Shown: positions 21,765 through 35,100, counted from the first letter of the stretch. The stretch: DNA of 64,000 bases from Purpureocillium takamizusanense (GCF_022605165.1 NC_063074.1:1701501-1765500), one strand, 5' to 3'. Translations and numbers: made by a program. The notes: a model not told the origin generated them from the letters alone.

Positions 21765-24700
21765 GCTGAACGGGCGCCGCCCTTGTTTTTTTCTCGCAGG
21801 TAGGGTGCAGTCTGGGGGTCTGGATCTGGATGCTCCGAGGGGCGGCGCGGCACGCTGACAACAGAAGCTTTGCCTGCATGGAAGAAGGGGTCAGCGACGT
21901 CAATGACGCGTGCCAGCGAATGCGGGCACGGGCGTGATCATACCAATTGTGCAGTGCAGTGCACGTCAACCGGATTTTTTATTTTTACTTGTCCCTCGTG
22001 GTCTCCCGGTGCGGGCAAGTACTGACTGGACAGCGCGGCGTCGACCTCGATTCGAGTGCTGGCGTCAGTGGTTGTCCTGCTGGTGGTGGTGGTTTGTACA
22101 GCTCAGCAACAACCTTGGCGCGTGAAGGGGGGGGAGGGGCTTCAGTGGAGTGAGTGGACGAGGCTTGGGTGCTCGGAGCATCTCCAAGGGCCACCTACTA
22201 AGGTAAGTTAATAATCTGTATGGGCCAACTACCAAGTACCATAATAAAAAGAGTGTGTCTCGTCCCCGACGATGACGGGGCGCGCCGACGACAGGGCGAA
22301 AAATAAGCTACGTGGTTAGACCCCACCAGGGGAGTGAGAGAAGAGACAGAAACATCCCCTTGCACGCCAGCTTCCGACTCCAACGCCGCCCGCCCATGTG
22401 GTCCCATCGTTTGCGTTCCAGCTTCTTTTTTTTTTTCGCCCATGCCCACGCCCATGCCGCGTCACGTGGCGCGTCTCCCGTCTTGACCCTTTTTCGCCCC
22501 GTCTGTCTGTCTGTCTTTTTGGCTGTCCGTCTCCAGCAAATGCCGTCTTTGCGACCGCCTGCAACAACAAAGTGCGTATGCACCTGCACTTGAAATGAAA
22601 TAAACAATGGCAAACGCCGGGCGGGGCGCGCGGCCAGTAGTGTCTTGTCTGTCTGGGCATCTACTACTACTACTACAGCGTATGTATGTAAGGTATGCAT
22701 CTCGTCAGCCTGCCTGCCAGCGTGTCCTGCATTGCATGCGTGGTGACATCGGCACGTCTCATCGCCACGCGCCATGTGCGCCCTCCTCGCCAGATTCTGC
22801 CCTGCCGAGAGCGTGTCCCGGCTACTTCCGCCATCGATGGGGAAAGACGACGGGGGGACGCCTTTTTCCCCAGTGATGAGCCAGCTTGCTGCTTGCGCAA
22901 GGCACGCATGTACTACTTGGTACGTAGTATCTGCATCTCGAAGTGGTTTCAGGGACATGAGCCTTTTGTTACACCAAGTGCGTATGTAAACGTATACGGA
23001 ACCGACGGCATGTTCCGCCAAAACGGCTTGTGCCTGATCGAATCTTCATGAACCCTACCGACAAGGTTACTACATGCCCCGCGTCCGGCGAACAATGGAC
23101 GACTGACCCAAGGTCCGTGACAATATCTGACAACGCCGAGGTTTAGCGGCTGTTCGTCTGTGTCGACGACGACCAAAAGTGTCCCGTACCTGATACGAGA
23201 TCGGTAGCCTGTTTAGTACGTTGGCACGTAGAGCGTCGTCCGCGGCCTCGACGCGCGACATGGAGAGCAAGCGCCGGTCCCTCTACCAGGTACATGTCGA
23301 CTCTACCGGAGGCGCGTCTTGTCATACTATGCCTCCCTGACATTGCCAAGCCGTCACCACGAGCACCAATATGTGATGCGCTCCGCATGTCCCCAAACGT
23401 GCGTAGCTCGCGGTTCCAGACGTGCACCATGACTGACAGCTCCAGGTCTTGCTTCACCCGGCCCAAACGGCTCGCCCGCCATCTGCACCATATATGCGTA
23501 GAATAGCATGCATGCGCCATCGGCGCAGTCCCTTCTGTCTCGTGTGCGGACATGGCACTCGAGGCGGCGGCACATGGACAGGAGCTGCATGCAGTATACC
23601 TACTGTACGTGCCCGGGCAGGTTTGCTGACGTGCAGCGAGCGCCCTTTACTTGGTGACACAGACACGTGGGACGGACCAAAACAAAGGTGCAAAGTTGCA
23701 CAAAAAGAAAGACGAGACGCATATGTGGCTGCTTCGGGAAGGACGGCTGTCGCGGCCGCACGCGGCCAGAATGAGAATGTATCACGAAGAAATGAGACGT
23801 CCAAGGCTGTCGTACCTCCACGCCCGAGGCGCCACGTGCGTTCCCTGTCGCCCTCGCTCCGCCTCCCTCCCCCCCCTCCCCGCGTCCCAAAAGGATCCCG
23901 GGACTCAGGTAGGGGGCCGTTGCTGGCCTGTCGTTCGACGCCGCGTACCTACCGTCGACAGGCAGGTCATACCGTGTCGACGTGCTCCAACTGCGCTCGG
24001 CACCGGGTGTCATCGTCGCCCCTCGCAGCCACGCCCACACCGGGCCGCGGAGTGGCCCGCCGCGCACGAATCGTGTAGACCGTCACTGCTGTCGCTCCCG
24101 TTGGCCTGCCTCGTCAGCCGTGACCGTGCTGTGTCGCGAGTTTCGATACAACGTGAGCAACAGGGGACGAGCCAACATGTGCCGACTTCCAACGTGGAGT
24201 GAGCACACCAGCAGGGCCCCTGGTCTTGCCGGCGCCGTTCCTCGTTGGCCACTGCAGATGCTTGCCAAATGACGGCGGGTCCAAAGGACGGTGCCTGTTG
24301 GTAAAAAGGAGACATGGGGGGGGGGGGCTCACTTGCCATGCCATGCTCCTCGAGGCCCGGTACGGGGGGTTGGTCCGCAGGTGCTGCAGCCACACGAACC
24401 AGATGCTCAGGCAAGAGCGTTGATAATTAAACGTGACTGGTGGGCGAGATGCCAGAGACTCAGGGGCCAGCGGCCCGCCCACGAGGCGTCGGAGCCGTCC
24501 GTCTCACCGTGCCGTGCACCGGGTTCACCTGATATTCGAGCTGGATGCGACTGACTAACGTTAGTACCTGGTGCTTGATTTGTGGAATGAGGGATCAATG
24601 CTGGGGCTCTCATAGGTAGAGCGCATGGCAAGCGCCATATCGGTGAAGGGTTCGGAGCTGAACTTTCTTTCTGCCCGCGGGTGACCTGACTCGTTGATTC

Positions 24701-25179
24701 CTCGCTATGTCTGGACTCGGGCGTCCAGAGGGTGCCAAGCGTACCTTTTAGTACGTGGTGAATCGATAATAAGTTGCATCGCAAGCCGGGAAACGACCCC
24801 GATCCATCTTCATTTGTTGGCAGTGTTGATTTGGGACGAAGCTGAGGAGAACTGGGGAGGAGGCTCCGTCTTGGTCTTGGCTGCTGCTCTCCCCCTATGC
24901 TGAAGCACTGATTTCGAATCTTGTTCGGTTCGTCGCATTGTGTGGTCTTGCGAAAGCGCGCATTGGCGGCATGCAGATTGCCCGCAGCCATGTCATGTCA
25001 CCCATGCCCTGACAAGTTCATCGGCCCTACTGTGGGTTTACGCCAATGTAAAGACTCAACGACGAGAAATGTCAGTCACCAGCAACGCCACCAGAAGCAA
25101 GCATTCTGGTAAATCGGATGGATCTCCTGGGCTTCAACATGCGAAACGTCCATCAGAGCGCATGGCCATGTCCTGGCGC

Positions 25180-25740
25180 AATGTGCAGCCTCAGCTCTGT
25201 GACATGCTCACGATGAGACAGCCCAGCTGTCACGCTCTCGGTAGCACTGCCATGCATCGGAGGGGGGAGGGTGTTCAGATTAGGCGGCAGCACACTTGAG
25301 ACGAAAAATGTCACGAGCAATGATCGCCAGCCTCTCCCTCCCAGATACGCAATCTGGGTCTGGAGCTTTCGAAAGACGTCGTCAGCGGAAAAAGCGCCCG
25401 TGACGATGAGCGCGGCTGTCAGGTATCCCCGGCTCGCGGCCACCAGCTCGGGCGTCCGTGGTCTTGCACTGCGACAATTGGACCCTTTTTGGCCGAGACA
25501 GGCTGATGCGGCCGCCTAGAACACTGCCTTCGCATTGGCGGCTGCTCTGCTGAAGCAAGACAGGGGCGAACCCTGTCCTCGTGGCCTGCGAGCACGTACG
25601 GACGAAGCATAACCCAGTTTGCAATCAGCCCGTCTCGCCCCCACGCCATCGACAAGACATACGAAGGTAGTACGAAACCTATCCAGCTTATTATCGCGAT
25701 CAGTGCGTGTGCTAGCACTAAGTTAATATATAGCACCCCG
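25180..25740 (-). other. Possible undetected or decayed membrane-protein gene fragment
   Basis: On the minus strand, 25736-25600 translates to a hydrophobic segment containing LAHALIAIISWIGFVLPSY. Farther down, 25450-25270 translates in another frame to protein-like sequence containing GYLTAALIVTGAFSADDVF and GWRSLLVTFFVSS. A GTACGT donor-like site at about 25603 and a TTGTCGCAG acceptor-like site at about 25477 could join them. I did not find a start or a family match, so it could equally be chance. It is listed only so the stretch is not overlooked. Confidence 0.2.
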
Positions 25741-27674
25741 GGTGGGGGAGAAATAGAGTATAGTGCCGTACCGAAAGGCCCTCCTCCCTAACTAATGAAT
25801 CCACTCCGCTACCATTCGAATGGACCCATCCATCACTGACAGCGCGACGCAGCAAAGTCCGTCGCGTCGCGAGCCGCCTCATGGGCACGAATCTTTCGTG
25901 ACAGGCGCACCCTCGAGCCGAGCTGCACTCCGAGTCTCAGCACACCACCACCCTGTGTCAATGCGGAGGCTGATTCCAGCAACGCTCGAAGGGTTTTTGC
26001 CCCCCCCCCCTCCTCTCAACCTTCAGTGGCTGACATGGCGCCCCGAACCGATCCGCAAAGAACATGCAAGCGCTTTGGGCGAGTCGTTGACAAGGGCCAG
26101 CAGCGGTGATGTGGCCAGGGCCGCATTGGGGTGCGCGCGCCTTTTTGGCTGAATGGGGGGCGGATGTCTGCGGTTGTCGTCGACTGGGGTTGTTTCTGAG
26201 CTCAACGGTGAAGCTTTCTCGCCTCCGGCGCAGTGCGCAGATAAGGTACCTTGGCTACCTTGCTGTACCTTCTAAGATACGTGCCTTAATAAAAGTACCT
26301 CCCGGTGGCCAATGTCTGCCGGAAAGCAAGTGCTTGCCTGTCTGCATCCCTAGGTGACGGGGGAGGGGACTCGATCCATGGATGTGTGCACGAGCATCCG
26401 ACGGGGCGGGAAGGTGGCAGCATCAGCTCCTGCCGCTACATATATTCGCTGCACCACTCGCCTGCCACCAGGTACGTGCCAAGTACATACGTAACTGCCT
26501 TACGAAACACCTTGCACCCCCTGGATGGGTTGACTGCAGTGGGCTTCTTTGAGTGTTCGCGGACATGGGACGGGACACGGATGTTTCGTCGGCCGCGACT
26601 TCCACAATTGGTCGTGTTTAGTCTTCAGCGAGGTTGCGCCTGTGCTGCCGCCATTGAGGCGGAGTTTGATGAAACAGGCACGGCAAGTAAGGAAGGGACG
26701 ACGCACACACCACCGCCAGGTAACTTGATAGCTTTTTTGTTAGATCCAACGTCCTTTGCTACCCCTTCGGTGACGACGGCGCACTTTGACGTCCCGACTT
26801 CCCCTCGCCCAACTTCTTTCTGGCTTGTAGGTATCCATCACCGCCGTGGTCATCCCACTGCCCTCCATCCATCCTCATCATCCCCACGCCAGCACCGGAC
26901 CGAACCCGACCGACCGACCGGCCACTAGCTGCGCTGTCAGTGCCGCTCCCCAGCGTGCGGCTGCCGCAACTGCATCCTTACAGGCATCGGTTTATGCCAA
27001 GGCGCCCGCCTGGCCAGGGTCTCAGCGACTTTCTGCGCCCGCAGTGTGTTTGCTCGCGCTCCGGCTGAGCGCGAGGCTGGCCCGGCTGCGTAAGGTACGC
27101 ATACTACCTTATTACGCTCGCCGCTGCAGACTGCCTCCGGTCCGCCCAATCTGCTGGGCCCAGCCACGGGGCACGTCCGCTCGCAGACGCCAGACGGTGA
27201 GGCGAGGCGACGGTACCAGCTGCAACACGCATACCTTATTACTTGGAGGCTGACGCCCGGCAAAGTGCGGCACTGTCTCTCGCTCCCTCATACCGGCACC
27301 GCACTGCACTGCACGCCCTCCAGGCTCTCGTCATCTGTTCACCGGGCTTGGAACCTGGGAACCTCCGCTGCCGTTGTAGGTGCTACTTTGCCGCACCCGC
27401 ACGAGGAGGTACGTTCGGACGTAGCCTATAGGCTCGTGCTAAAGCAGAGCTAATAAACCCCCAGCATCCTCCAACCGCCAGGCCCAACGACGGTCGGCTG
27501 GGCTCGGGGACCTCCACACGCGCATCCACGGCCATCCGCATCCATCTCCATTTGTTGCTCCACGCCAATTGGCGCAGCTCCTTCCCCGACTTGAGCACCC
27601 GCCAAGCCTGTCATCAGTCCCAGCGGTCTCACTGGCGCCTGGCTTTCGCTCCCACTGCACTTCCCAACCTGCCG

Positions 27675-27694
27675 CCTCGCCTCGCCTCGCCTCG
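27675..27694. repeat. CCTCG pentamer array (4 units)
   Basis: Four perfect tandem CCTCG units are the reverse complement, in another register, of the GAGGC array at 21259-21283. It lies in the CT-rich leader about 560 bases upstream of the G-alpha start. Confidence 0.9.
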
Positions 27695-28252
27695 CCTGCC
27701 TGCTCCTCCACCACCGCTCACCACCTCACCCGCCCTCTCTCTCTTTGCTTCTCCCAGTCCCCTGGGCCGCGCCCCTCGACACCGTCACCGGCACCCGCAA
27801 CTAATCAATCCGGCGACGCCGACGGCGCCGACGACTGCGACGACGACTGTGACGACGAGGTCGACGAGGCTACTGCCTTCCTCGTCACCCGCCTCACGCC
27901 CCCCGTCTCCGCCCACGCTGACCCGTCATCGCGCGCCCAAACAGCCGGCGTAGCTCCTCGACACCGTGCATTCGCCCCCCACACGGCGTCTCTTCTACCA
28001 CGCATCTCCCGGGTTCGCGTCCGATAAAAACGAATTCGTGCCGAACGGGCCGTACCCCCGTCATCCTCGATCGAGATCGCCTTGCGGCTTCCAACGCGAC
28101 ACCCGCGACTCGCCCGAGGGCCGCCCATGCGCCAGTAGCCTCGACGAGACCCCCATCGCGAGGCATTGCCGTCGTTGACGGCCATCCACCTACACGCCAC
28201 ATCGCCTCGAGCTGTGTCAGCGCACACGGTCGAGCTCTGCCAGTCGCCCATG

Positions 28253-29552
28253 ATGGGTGGTTGTATGAGCTCCAACAGTGAGGAGGCGGAACAGAAGAAG
28301 AAGAGCCAAGCCATCGACAAGGTTCTGGAAGAGGACTCTAAGCGATTACGGAAAGAATGCAAGATTCTACTGCTCGGTACGTAGTTTGTCATCTGGCCCG
28401 TTTTCTCGACTGCTGACCCGACTACACAGGCTCTGGCGAGAGTGGCAAGTCCACGATTGTCAAACAAATGAAGATCATCCACCTCAAGGGCTATTCCGAG
28501 GATGAGCTGTACAACTACAGGCCCACGGTCTTTAAGAACTTGGTCGAGTGCGCCAAAGCTGTCATCATGGCGATGCAGCAATTCGACATCGAGCCAGAGC
28601 TGGAGACAAACAAGCAGCACATAGAGTTCCTGCTAGATTACCAAGCCGAGTCTGGCCCGCAAGCGCACATTGACCCTCAGGTCGGCACTGCCGTTCAATC
28701 GCTGTGGTCAGACCCAGCAAAGGACCAGTTGATGGAACATCAGACAGAGTTCTACCTCATGGACTCGGCAGAATAGTATGTCATCTCTCTCCACTGGTAC
28801 GGGGCATCGCTGACCGGCGTGGCCATGCAGCTTCTTCCAAGAAGTGATGCGCATCGTCGCTCCCGACTATCTGCCAAACGAGATGGATGTCCTACGTGCT
28901 CGTACTAAGACCACAGGCATCTACGAAACTCGTTTCCAGATGGGACAGCTCAGCATACAGTATGCAACCTTGTTCATCCCGTTCCAGCCACCCAGCCCCT
29001 GACGGCTGACCGTTACTAGCATGTTCGATGTTGGCGGTCAACGGAGCGAACGCAAGAAGTGGATCCACTGCTTCGAGAACGTGACGTCGATTATCTTTTG
29101 CGTCGCGCTCAGCGAGTACGATCAAGTTCTTCTCGAAGAAAGCAGTCAGAACCGAATGATGGAGAGCTTGCTATTGTTCGACTCAGTAGTCAACTCGCGA
29201 TGGTTCATGCGGACTAGCATCATCTTGTTCCTCAACAAGGTTGACATCTTTAAGCAAAAGCTCACCCGGTCCCCGCTTGGCAACTACTTTCCCGACTACT
29301 CAGGTGGCAACGACGTCAACAAGGCAGCAAAGTATCTACTGTGGCGCTTTAACCAGGTGAACCGGGCGCACCTGAATCTTTATCCTCAGTGAGTGCAGTT
29401 GCTAGTGACATACTTGGTCGATGGGTAATATGCTAATAGAGGCAACGCGCAGCCTCACCCAAGCAACGGATACCTCGAATATCAGACTCGTGTTCGCAGC
29501 TGTTAAGGAGACTATATTGAACAACGCGCTCAAAGACTCGGGAATACTTTGA
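28253..29552 (+). CDS. gna3: Heterotrimeric G-protein alpha subunit, GNA-3 type (fungal group III)
   Basis: This membrane-anchored GTPase acts between G-protein-coupled receptors and effectors. Fungal group III subunits stimulate adenylate cyclase and control conidiation, nutrient sensing and stress tolerance. Five exons (28253-28376, 28430-28775, 28831-28959, 29020-29388, 29453-29552) give 355 aa. The N-terminus MGGCMSS offers a myristoylation Gly2 and palmitoylation Cys4. P-loop GSGESGKST starts at residue 42 and is split by intron 1. The switch I arginine is in RTKTTG (R181), switch II is DVGGQRSE (D203-), and NKVD is present. The C-terminus ALKDSGIL matches group III and lacks the pertussis-toxin cysteine of group I. 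An ATG immediately precedes the chosen one; only the second gives the Met-Gly needed for myristoylation. Confidence 0.95.
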
Positions 29553-32189
29553 TGGACCTGTGTTGGGTCACCAACAACACAAACGAACGGGCGGTGGACC
29601 GCCAGCGTTCCTGGGCATTATTCGGAGTTAAGGTGGCTGTCTATTCCCAGCCGGTGGCGTTCACTGTGTTTGGCGTGCCGGTACCTTTCTCACCTTTTTT
29701 ACGACCTGCCGATGACGGGGGGCAACACACACTACTTTAATTCACCTAACGGAGTCCCCAACGATGCGCCGCTCCTAGATGGGGTCTTTCGCCAGCCCCG
29801 GGGAGGCACTGTGGCAGAGCCGCACGCTGCGTCCACATAGAGCCCTTGGAGTTGGCGCTGGATTGCCACGTTTACAAGCGATGCTATGGGCCGGCTGGCG
29901 TGTCTTGGATGGGCGAGTGCTCGGTGGACGACACAAGGTTGCATGATGATACGGTGACATGAACTACTTGGGAGACGATGGCGCAGAAAGGTGCTTGGAT
30001 ATTCAGGAGGATATCGAAGGCGAGGATTTCTGCTCCAGGCCTCCGCATCAGTCGGCGCGGGTAGGCCTCAAGTTGGGATGGCCGCAACAAGCGATTGGGT
30101 GAGCGAGGTTTCAGCAAAAGGAGCGCGCATCGACACTGGATCGAGTCGAGTAACTCTTATTTGGCAGCACACTTGAATGTGCAACACAGCGAGTGGACGT
30201 TGTTGAATGGGTGTAGAAGTTTTCCGGACCTGCACATCCCACAGCTCATGTAAAATGACTAGGGGGCAAGGCAGCGAGACATGAATGATTCAATAAAACT
30301 ACTGTATCAGTATGAGTTCATCCATGACCGCGTTGGTCCAGGCAGGCAGGGCAACCTCAGCGAGCAGAGAATGGGACTGCGCCGGGGAGATCGCGATGGG
30401 ACTAAGCACTAGGCCCCCCGAACTTAATAGCGTGCTGTACGAAGTCGTAGATAACGCAGTGCGTGAGTACAACGATTTCCAGGTCAAGAGCGAAGGGACC
30501 TCCGACCCGACGGTGAGGAGACTGGGGGCGCTCGGCGGGTCGAGGCGGCGGGGTGCCATGAAAGGCCCCACGATGGCCTGAGGGAGGCCCGCCCTCAAGC
30601 AGTGGAGGAGTGCACCCCGCTCGTTGTTCTCGGCGTTGGCGGTAGCATTTACTTCGTATCAAAGTAGTACGTTGGTACGTTAGTAGTATAACCTGGCAAG
30701 GCGGTGACCAGAGTGAAGGCGAGAGCTTCGGCATCACATGGGTAGCATCAACATTAGATGGGAGAGTCATTGGGATCGGTGATGGGCGCGACGGGCGCGT
30801 TGGCGGGGGGTGGGAGAGGGAGGATGACGACGAGGACGAGGACGAGGATGAGCGTGGAGGTGGTGGTGCATGTTGCATGCCGCTGCATGCAGCGACGCCC
30901 GCCAGCCGGTGGCGAGGCTGGAGTCGCAGCTGGAGGAGAGGCGGCGATGACGCTATTTTGGTTGGTTGCTCTTCCCCACCCGCCCGCAATCGAAGCTTGT
31001 TGCTGCTGGTGTTGCTGCTGCAGCTGCTGGCTGATTGTTGGTCGTGCATTCATCATGGCGGGGAGGATGGGGGAGGGGGGAGGGGGAGGGAGGGGCAAGT
31101 ATCCAAGCTCGTGCAGCACGCACCTCACTGTGCCGAGCCTGCGGGATGTATCTATCATGCGGCCAATTCGGCTTCAGAGACGGAATTGCGCAGAGGGCCC
31201 GCCGTTGGCGAATGCACCTACTAATGTACCTCAGGTTATTTACTTACCCCAAAGCACTATAACCTGCTGTGCTGTGCGATCCCGCAGCTCTCCACCGATG
31301 GCTGCTGCGGTAGGTTCAATGCGCGCGCAGTCCAGCCCAACTCACCGGCTGGCTGGCCTGCAGCTCGGCTCGGCGGGTGGCGCCCAGGATAGAGGCCACT
31401 GGCCAAGGTACTAATAAACCTACTGTACCACGAAGGAGGTAAGGTACTATTCTTGTGTGGCATCTACCCAGCATGCTACCTTGGTGGCCAAGGCACGCGG
31501 GAACTGGGCCTGCAAAGCCTCCTTCAATTGAGAGGGGGGATGGGGAGGGGGCTTTGACCTGACATCCACTGGCATGATGGCGGGAGCTTGGGCGAGCTTG
31601 GGTCAGAGCTACTGCGCAGGTAGGAGGAGGAGGCGAGGGGCTGGGAGAAGTCACGCATGATGTGATGTGATGCTCCCCTCCTCCCATGTTCCTCGAGTTG
31701 CTCCTCGCCCCGGACAGTACTCGAGGTTAGTATTGCAGGTGTATAAGGTATCTCCTTCCCCCTCCTTCCTGACCTCTTTACCCCTCCCCCATCCCCATAC
31801 CACACTGCCACGCCGCACGTGAAACCTCTTGTTTTCATCTCTTTGAAAGGGTCTACCTTTCTTGTGCCATCGTGGCCTACATTGAACTCTGTTCCCCTCG
31901 CCTGCGCCTGTTCCTCCCTCGCGAGCTGCTTCCGGCCCTCCCGAGCTCTGCGTCTTGACTGACACTCAAACCAACCCCGCTAAAGGCCCCCACCACAGTT
32001 GCTTTAGCTGTAAGATCACGCCTCTTCAGAGCAGCCGAGAGCCTCTCGTACGATCAGCTTGCCGACGGAGCCTATCTCTCTTTACAGGGCCTCCCACGAG
32101 GCAGATTCGCATTGAAAAAGGGCCCGACGTCCTGACCACGCGGTGCAGGCGCTGAGATTTCGTTCCGTGGAACCCACAGAGCAGCAGCC
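29553..32189. other. Intergenic region between G-alpha and glycogen phosphorylase
   Basis: No supported gene is present. It contains CT- or GA-rich low complexity near 30800-30860 and 31050-31100, CAG/CTG-type runs near 31000-31030, GTAC/CTAC-rich motifs at about 30660-30690 and 31405-31445, and a CT-rich leader before 32190. Ser- and Pro-rich open frames in it are repeat artefacts. Confidence 0.45.
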
Positions 32190-35100
32190 ATGGCGACAGA
32201 ACAGTCACGATTGCCCACTCGGGAGCGTCGCCCCTCAACCGGAGCTCCGATTGTGGATATCCAGGGCGCCGTGGGTCCTGCCGGCATATCGCGGCCCAAG
32301 CACAAGAGAACCTCCACCGGCCTGGGACCTGGGGAGATCAAGATCGTTGAAGGTGGGCAAATTCATGGGCGGCATTCAGCCCGTGACGGGTTTCGGGGCC
32401 TACCCCTTTTCTTCTTCTTGCTCTTTTTGCTGATGCGGTTCCTGTCTAGCATCCATACCCGAACCCCAGCGCGAGGCCTGGAAGCGAAACCAGCCAGAGG
32501 ACTTCAAGGACAAGGATGGGTTCGAGAGGGCCGTCGTTCGCCATGTCGAGACCACCCTCGCCAGGAGCATGTTCAACTGCGACGAGTCGGCGGCGTACTC
32601 AGCCACCAGCCTCGCCATTCGCGACCGCCTCATCACCGGATGGAACAAGACGCAGCAGCGCCAGACGTACAGAGACGCCAAGCGCGTCTACTACCTGAGC
32701 TTGGAGTTCCTGATGGGACGCGCTCTGGACAATGCCATCCTCAATGTTGGGCTTAAGGATGTAACCAAAGGTATGGGCCACTCCCCTACCGATCAGACCC
32801 CATCGGGGACATGGCATTTGCTAATGCACCGCCCAAGCTGGTCTTGCGGACCTTGGCTTCAGAATGGAGGACATCATCAGCCAGGAGCACGACGCTGCTC
32901 TTGGCAATGGTGGCCTGGGCCGTCTGGCGGCATGCTTCCTGGACAGCCTTGCCTCACTTAACTACCCGGCTTGGGGGTATGGCCTTCGATACAGATACGG
33001 AATCTTCAAGCAGGAGATTATCGACGGCTACCAGGTCGAGGTGCCGGACTACTGGCTGGATTTCAATCCCTGGGAGTTTCCCCGCCATGACGTGACTGTG
33101 GATGTAAGCGCCGGTTCTACTTACAGCTGACGGGTTGAACTGGGCTGATTGACCCTTTAGATCCAATTTTTTGGCCATGTCAACAAAACTATTAATGATC
33201 AAGGAAAGACGGTGTCTGTATGGGAGGGCGGTGAGACTGTTGTGGCCGTCGCCTACGATGTCCCGATCCCCGGATACGATACTCCGACCACCAACAACCT
33301 CCGCCTATGGTCCAGCAAGGCATCGGGGGGCGAGTTCGACTTCCAAAAGTTCAACAATGGCGACTACGAGAGCTCCGTGGCGGATCAGCAGCGTGCCGAG
33401 ACAATCAGCGCCGTGCTGTATCCCAACGACAACCTGGAGCGCGGCAAGGAGCTTCGACTGAAGCAGCAGTACTTCTGGGTCGCCGCCTCGCTCCATGACA
33501 TCGTCCGCCGCTTCAAAAAGTCCAAGCGCCCCTGGAGCGAGTTCACCGACCAGGTCGCCATTCAACTGAATGATACGCACCCGACGCTGGCCATCGTCGA
33601 GCTCCAGCGCATCCTCATCGACGTCGAAGGGCTCGAATGGGACGTTGCGTGGGATCTTGTCACCAACACGTTTGGCTACACTAACCACACAGTGCTCCCC
33701 GAGGCGCTGGAGAAGTGGCCCGTCGGCCTCGTCCAGCACCTTCTCCCGAGGCACCTCCAGATCATCTACGACATCAACCTCTACTTCTTGCAAAAGGTCG
33801 AAAAGGCGTTCCCCAAGGACAGGGACATGCTTCGGCGGGTGTCCATCATCGAGGAGTCGCAGCCCAAGATGGTGAGGATGGCGTACCTGGCCATTGTCGG
33901 ATCGCACAAGGTCAATGGCGTCGCCGAGCTCCATTCGGACCTGATCAAGACGACCATCTTCAAGGACTTTGTGCAGATCTACGGGCCCGACAAGTTTACC
34001 AATGTGACCAACGGCATCACCCCGAGACGCTGGCTGCACCAGGCCAACCCACGCCTGGCGGAGCTCATCGCGTCCAAGTGCGGCGGCAACTCGTTCCTGA
34101 AGGACCTGACGCAGCTCAACAGGCTGGAAGCGCACGCCAAAGACCCCAACTTTCGACGGGAATGGGCCGAGATCAAGTATGCCAACAAGGTGCGCCTCTC
34201 GCGGTACATCAAGGAGGCGAATGGCGTAACGGTCAATCCAGCGGCCTTGTTCGACGTCCAGGTCAAGAGAATCCACGAGTACAAGAGACAGCAGCTCAAC
34301 ATCTTTGGCGTGATCCACCGGTACCTGGCCCTCAAGGCCATGAAGCCCGAGGACAGGAAGAAGCAGCTGCCCCGTGTATCAATCTTTGGCGGCAAGGCCG
34401 CGCCCGGCTACTGGATGGCCAAACAGATCATCCATCTCATCAACGCGGTCGGCGCTGTTGTGAACAAGGACGAGGATATCGGCGATCTTCTCAAGGTCAT
34501 CTTCCTGGAGGACTACAACGTCAGCAAGGCTGAGATGATCTGCCCCGCCTCGGATATCAGCGAGCACATCTCGACGGCCGGCACAGAGTAAGTCTACCAT
34601 TGGGCACCACCACACCCGCGAGGGGATGGGCCCGGCTGACCAGCGGATAGGGCTTCGGGAACTAGCAACATGAAGTTTGTTCTCAACGGAGGGTTGATCA
34701 TTGGAACCTGCGACGGCGCCAACGTAAGTCCCAGGGGGCGGCGATGCTGGCCCGGGTGGACCGTGGCAACGGTAATGGCAAACTGCTGACACTGAGCGCG
34801 CACGCAGATTGAAATCACCCGGGAGGTTGGCGAGAATAACATATTCTTGTTTGGCAACCTTGCAGAAGACGTAGAGGACCTTCGCCACGCACACAATTAC
34901 GGCTCCCACTCGATCGACAGCGACCTGGACAAGGTGTTTGGTGAGATCGAGAAAGGGACCTTTGGAGCGCCCGACGACTTTGGGGCCCTGATCGCGGCCG
35001 TGAGGCATCACGGAGACTACTACCTGGTGTCGGACGACTTCCACAGCTACATTCAGACGCACGCACTCGTGGACGAGGCGTACCGAAACCAGGACGAGTG

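Larger units (their letters stand above)
21087..28252. other. 7.2 kb gene-poor region upstream of AVL9 and the G-alpha gene
   Basis: This is the largest stretch without a gene that I can support. It holds pentamer arrays (21259-21283, 21746-21764, 27675-27694), GACA/GTCT tetramer runs (about 21632-21648 and 22501-22516), several G or C homopolymer runs, and GTAC/CTTA-rich short motifs near 26245-26300 and 27090-27110. A minus-strand stretch at 25180-25740 shows hydrophobic, protein-like translation and is treated separately. The last ~800 bases are a CT-rich leader of the G-alpha gene. It may contain missed small genes, long UTRs or noncoding RNAs. Confidence 0.45.

Noticed and set aside
21087..28252. 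Transposon or RIP-decayed element as the cause of the gene-poor region
   Set aside because: There is no reverse-transcriptase, integrase or transposase motif, no terminal repeats noticed, and no AT-rich TA-biased composition as expected after RIP.
30402..31049. 215-codon minus-strand Ser-rich frame
   Set aside because: The Ser and Pro runs come from CAG/CTC-type simple sequence, and no conserved feature is seen.
33305..34318. 337-codon minus-strand frame opposite glycogen phosphorylase
   Set aside because: It is entirely antisense to a strongly conserved exon, and its composition reflects codon bias.
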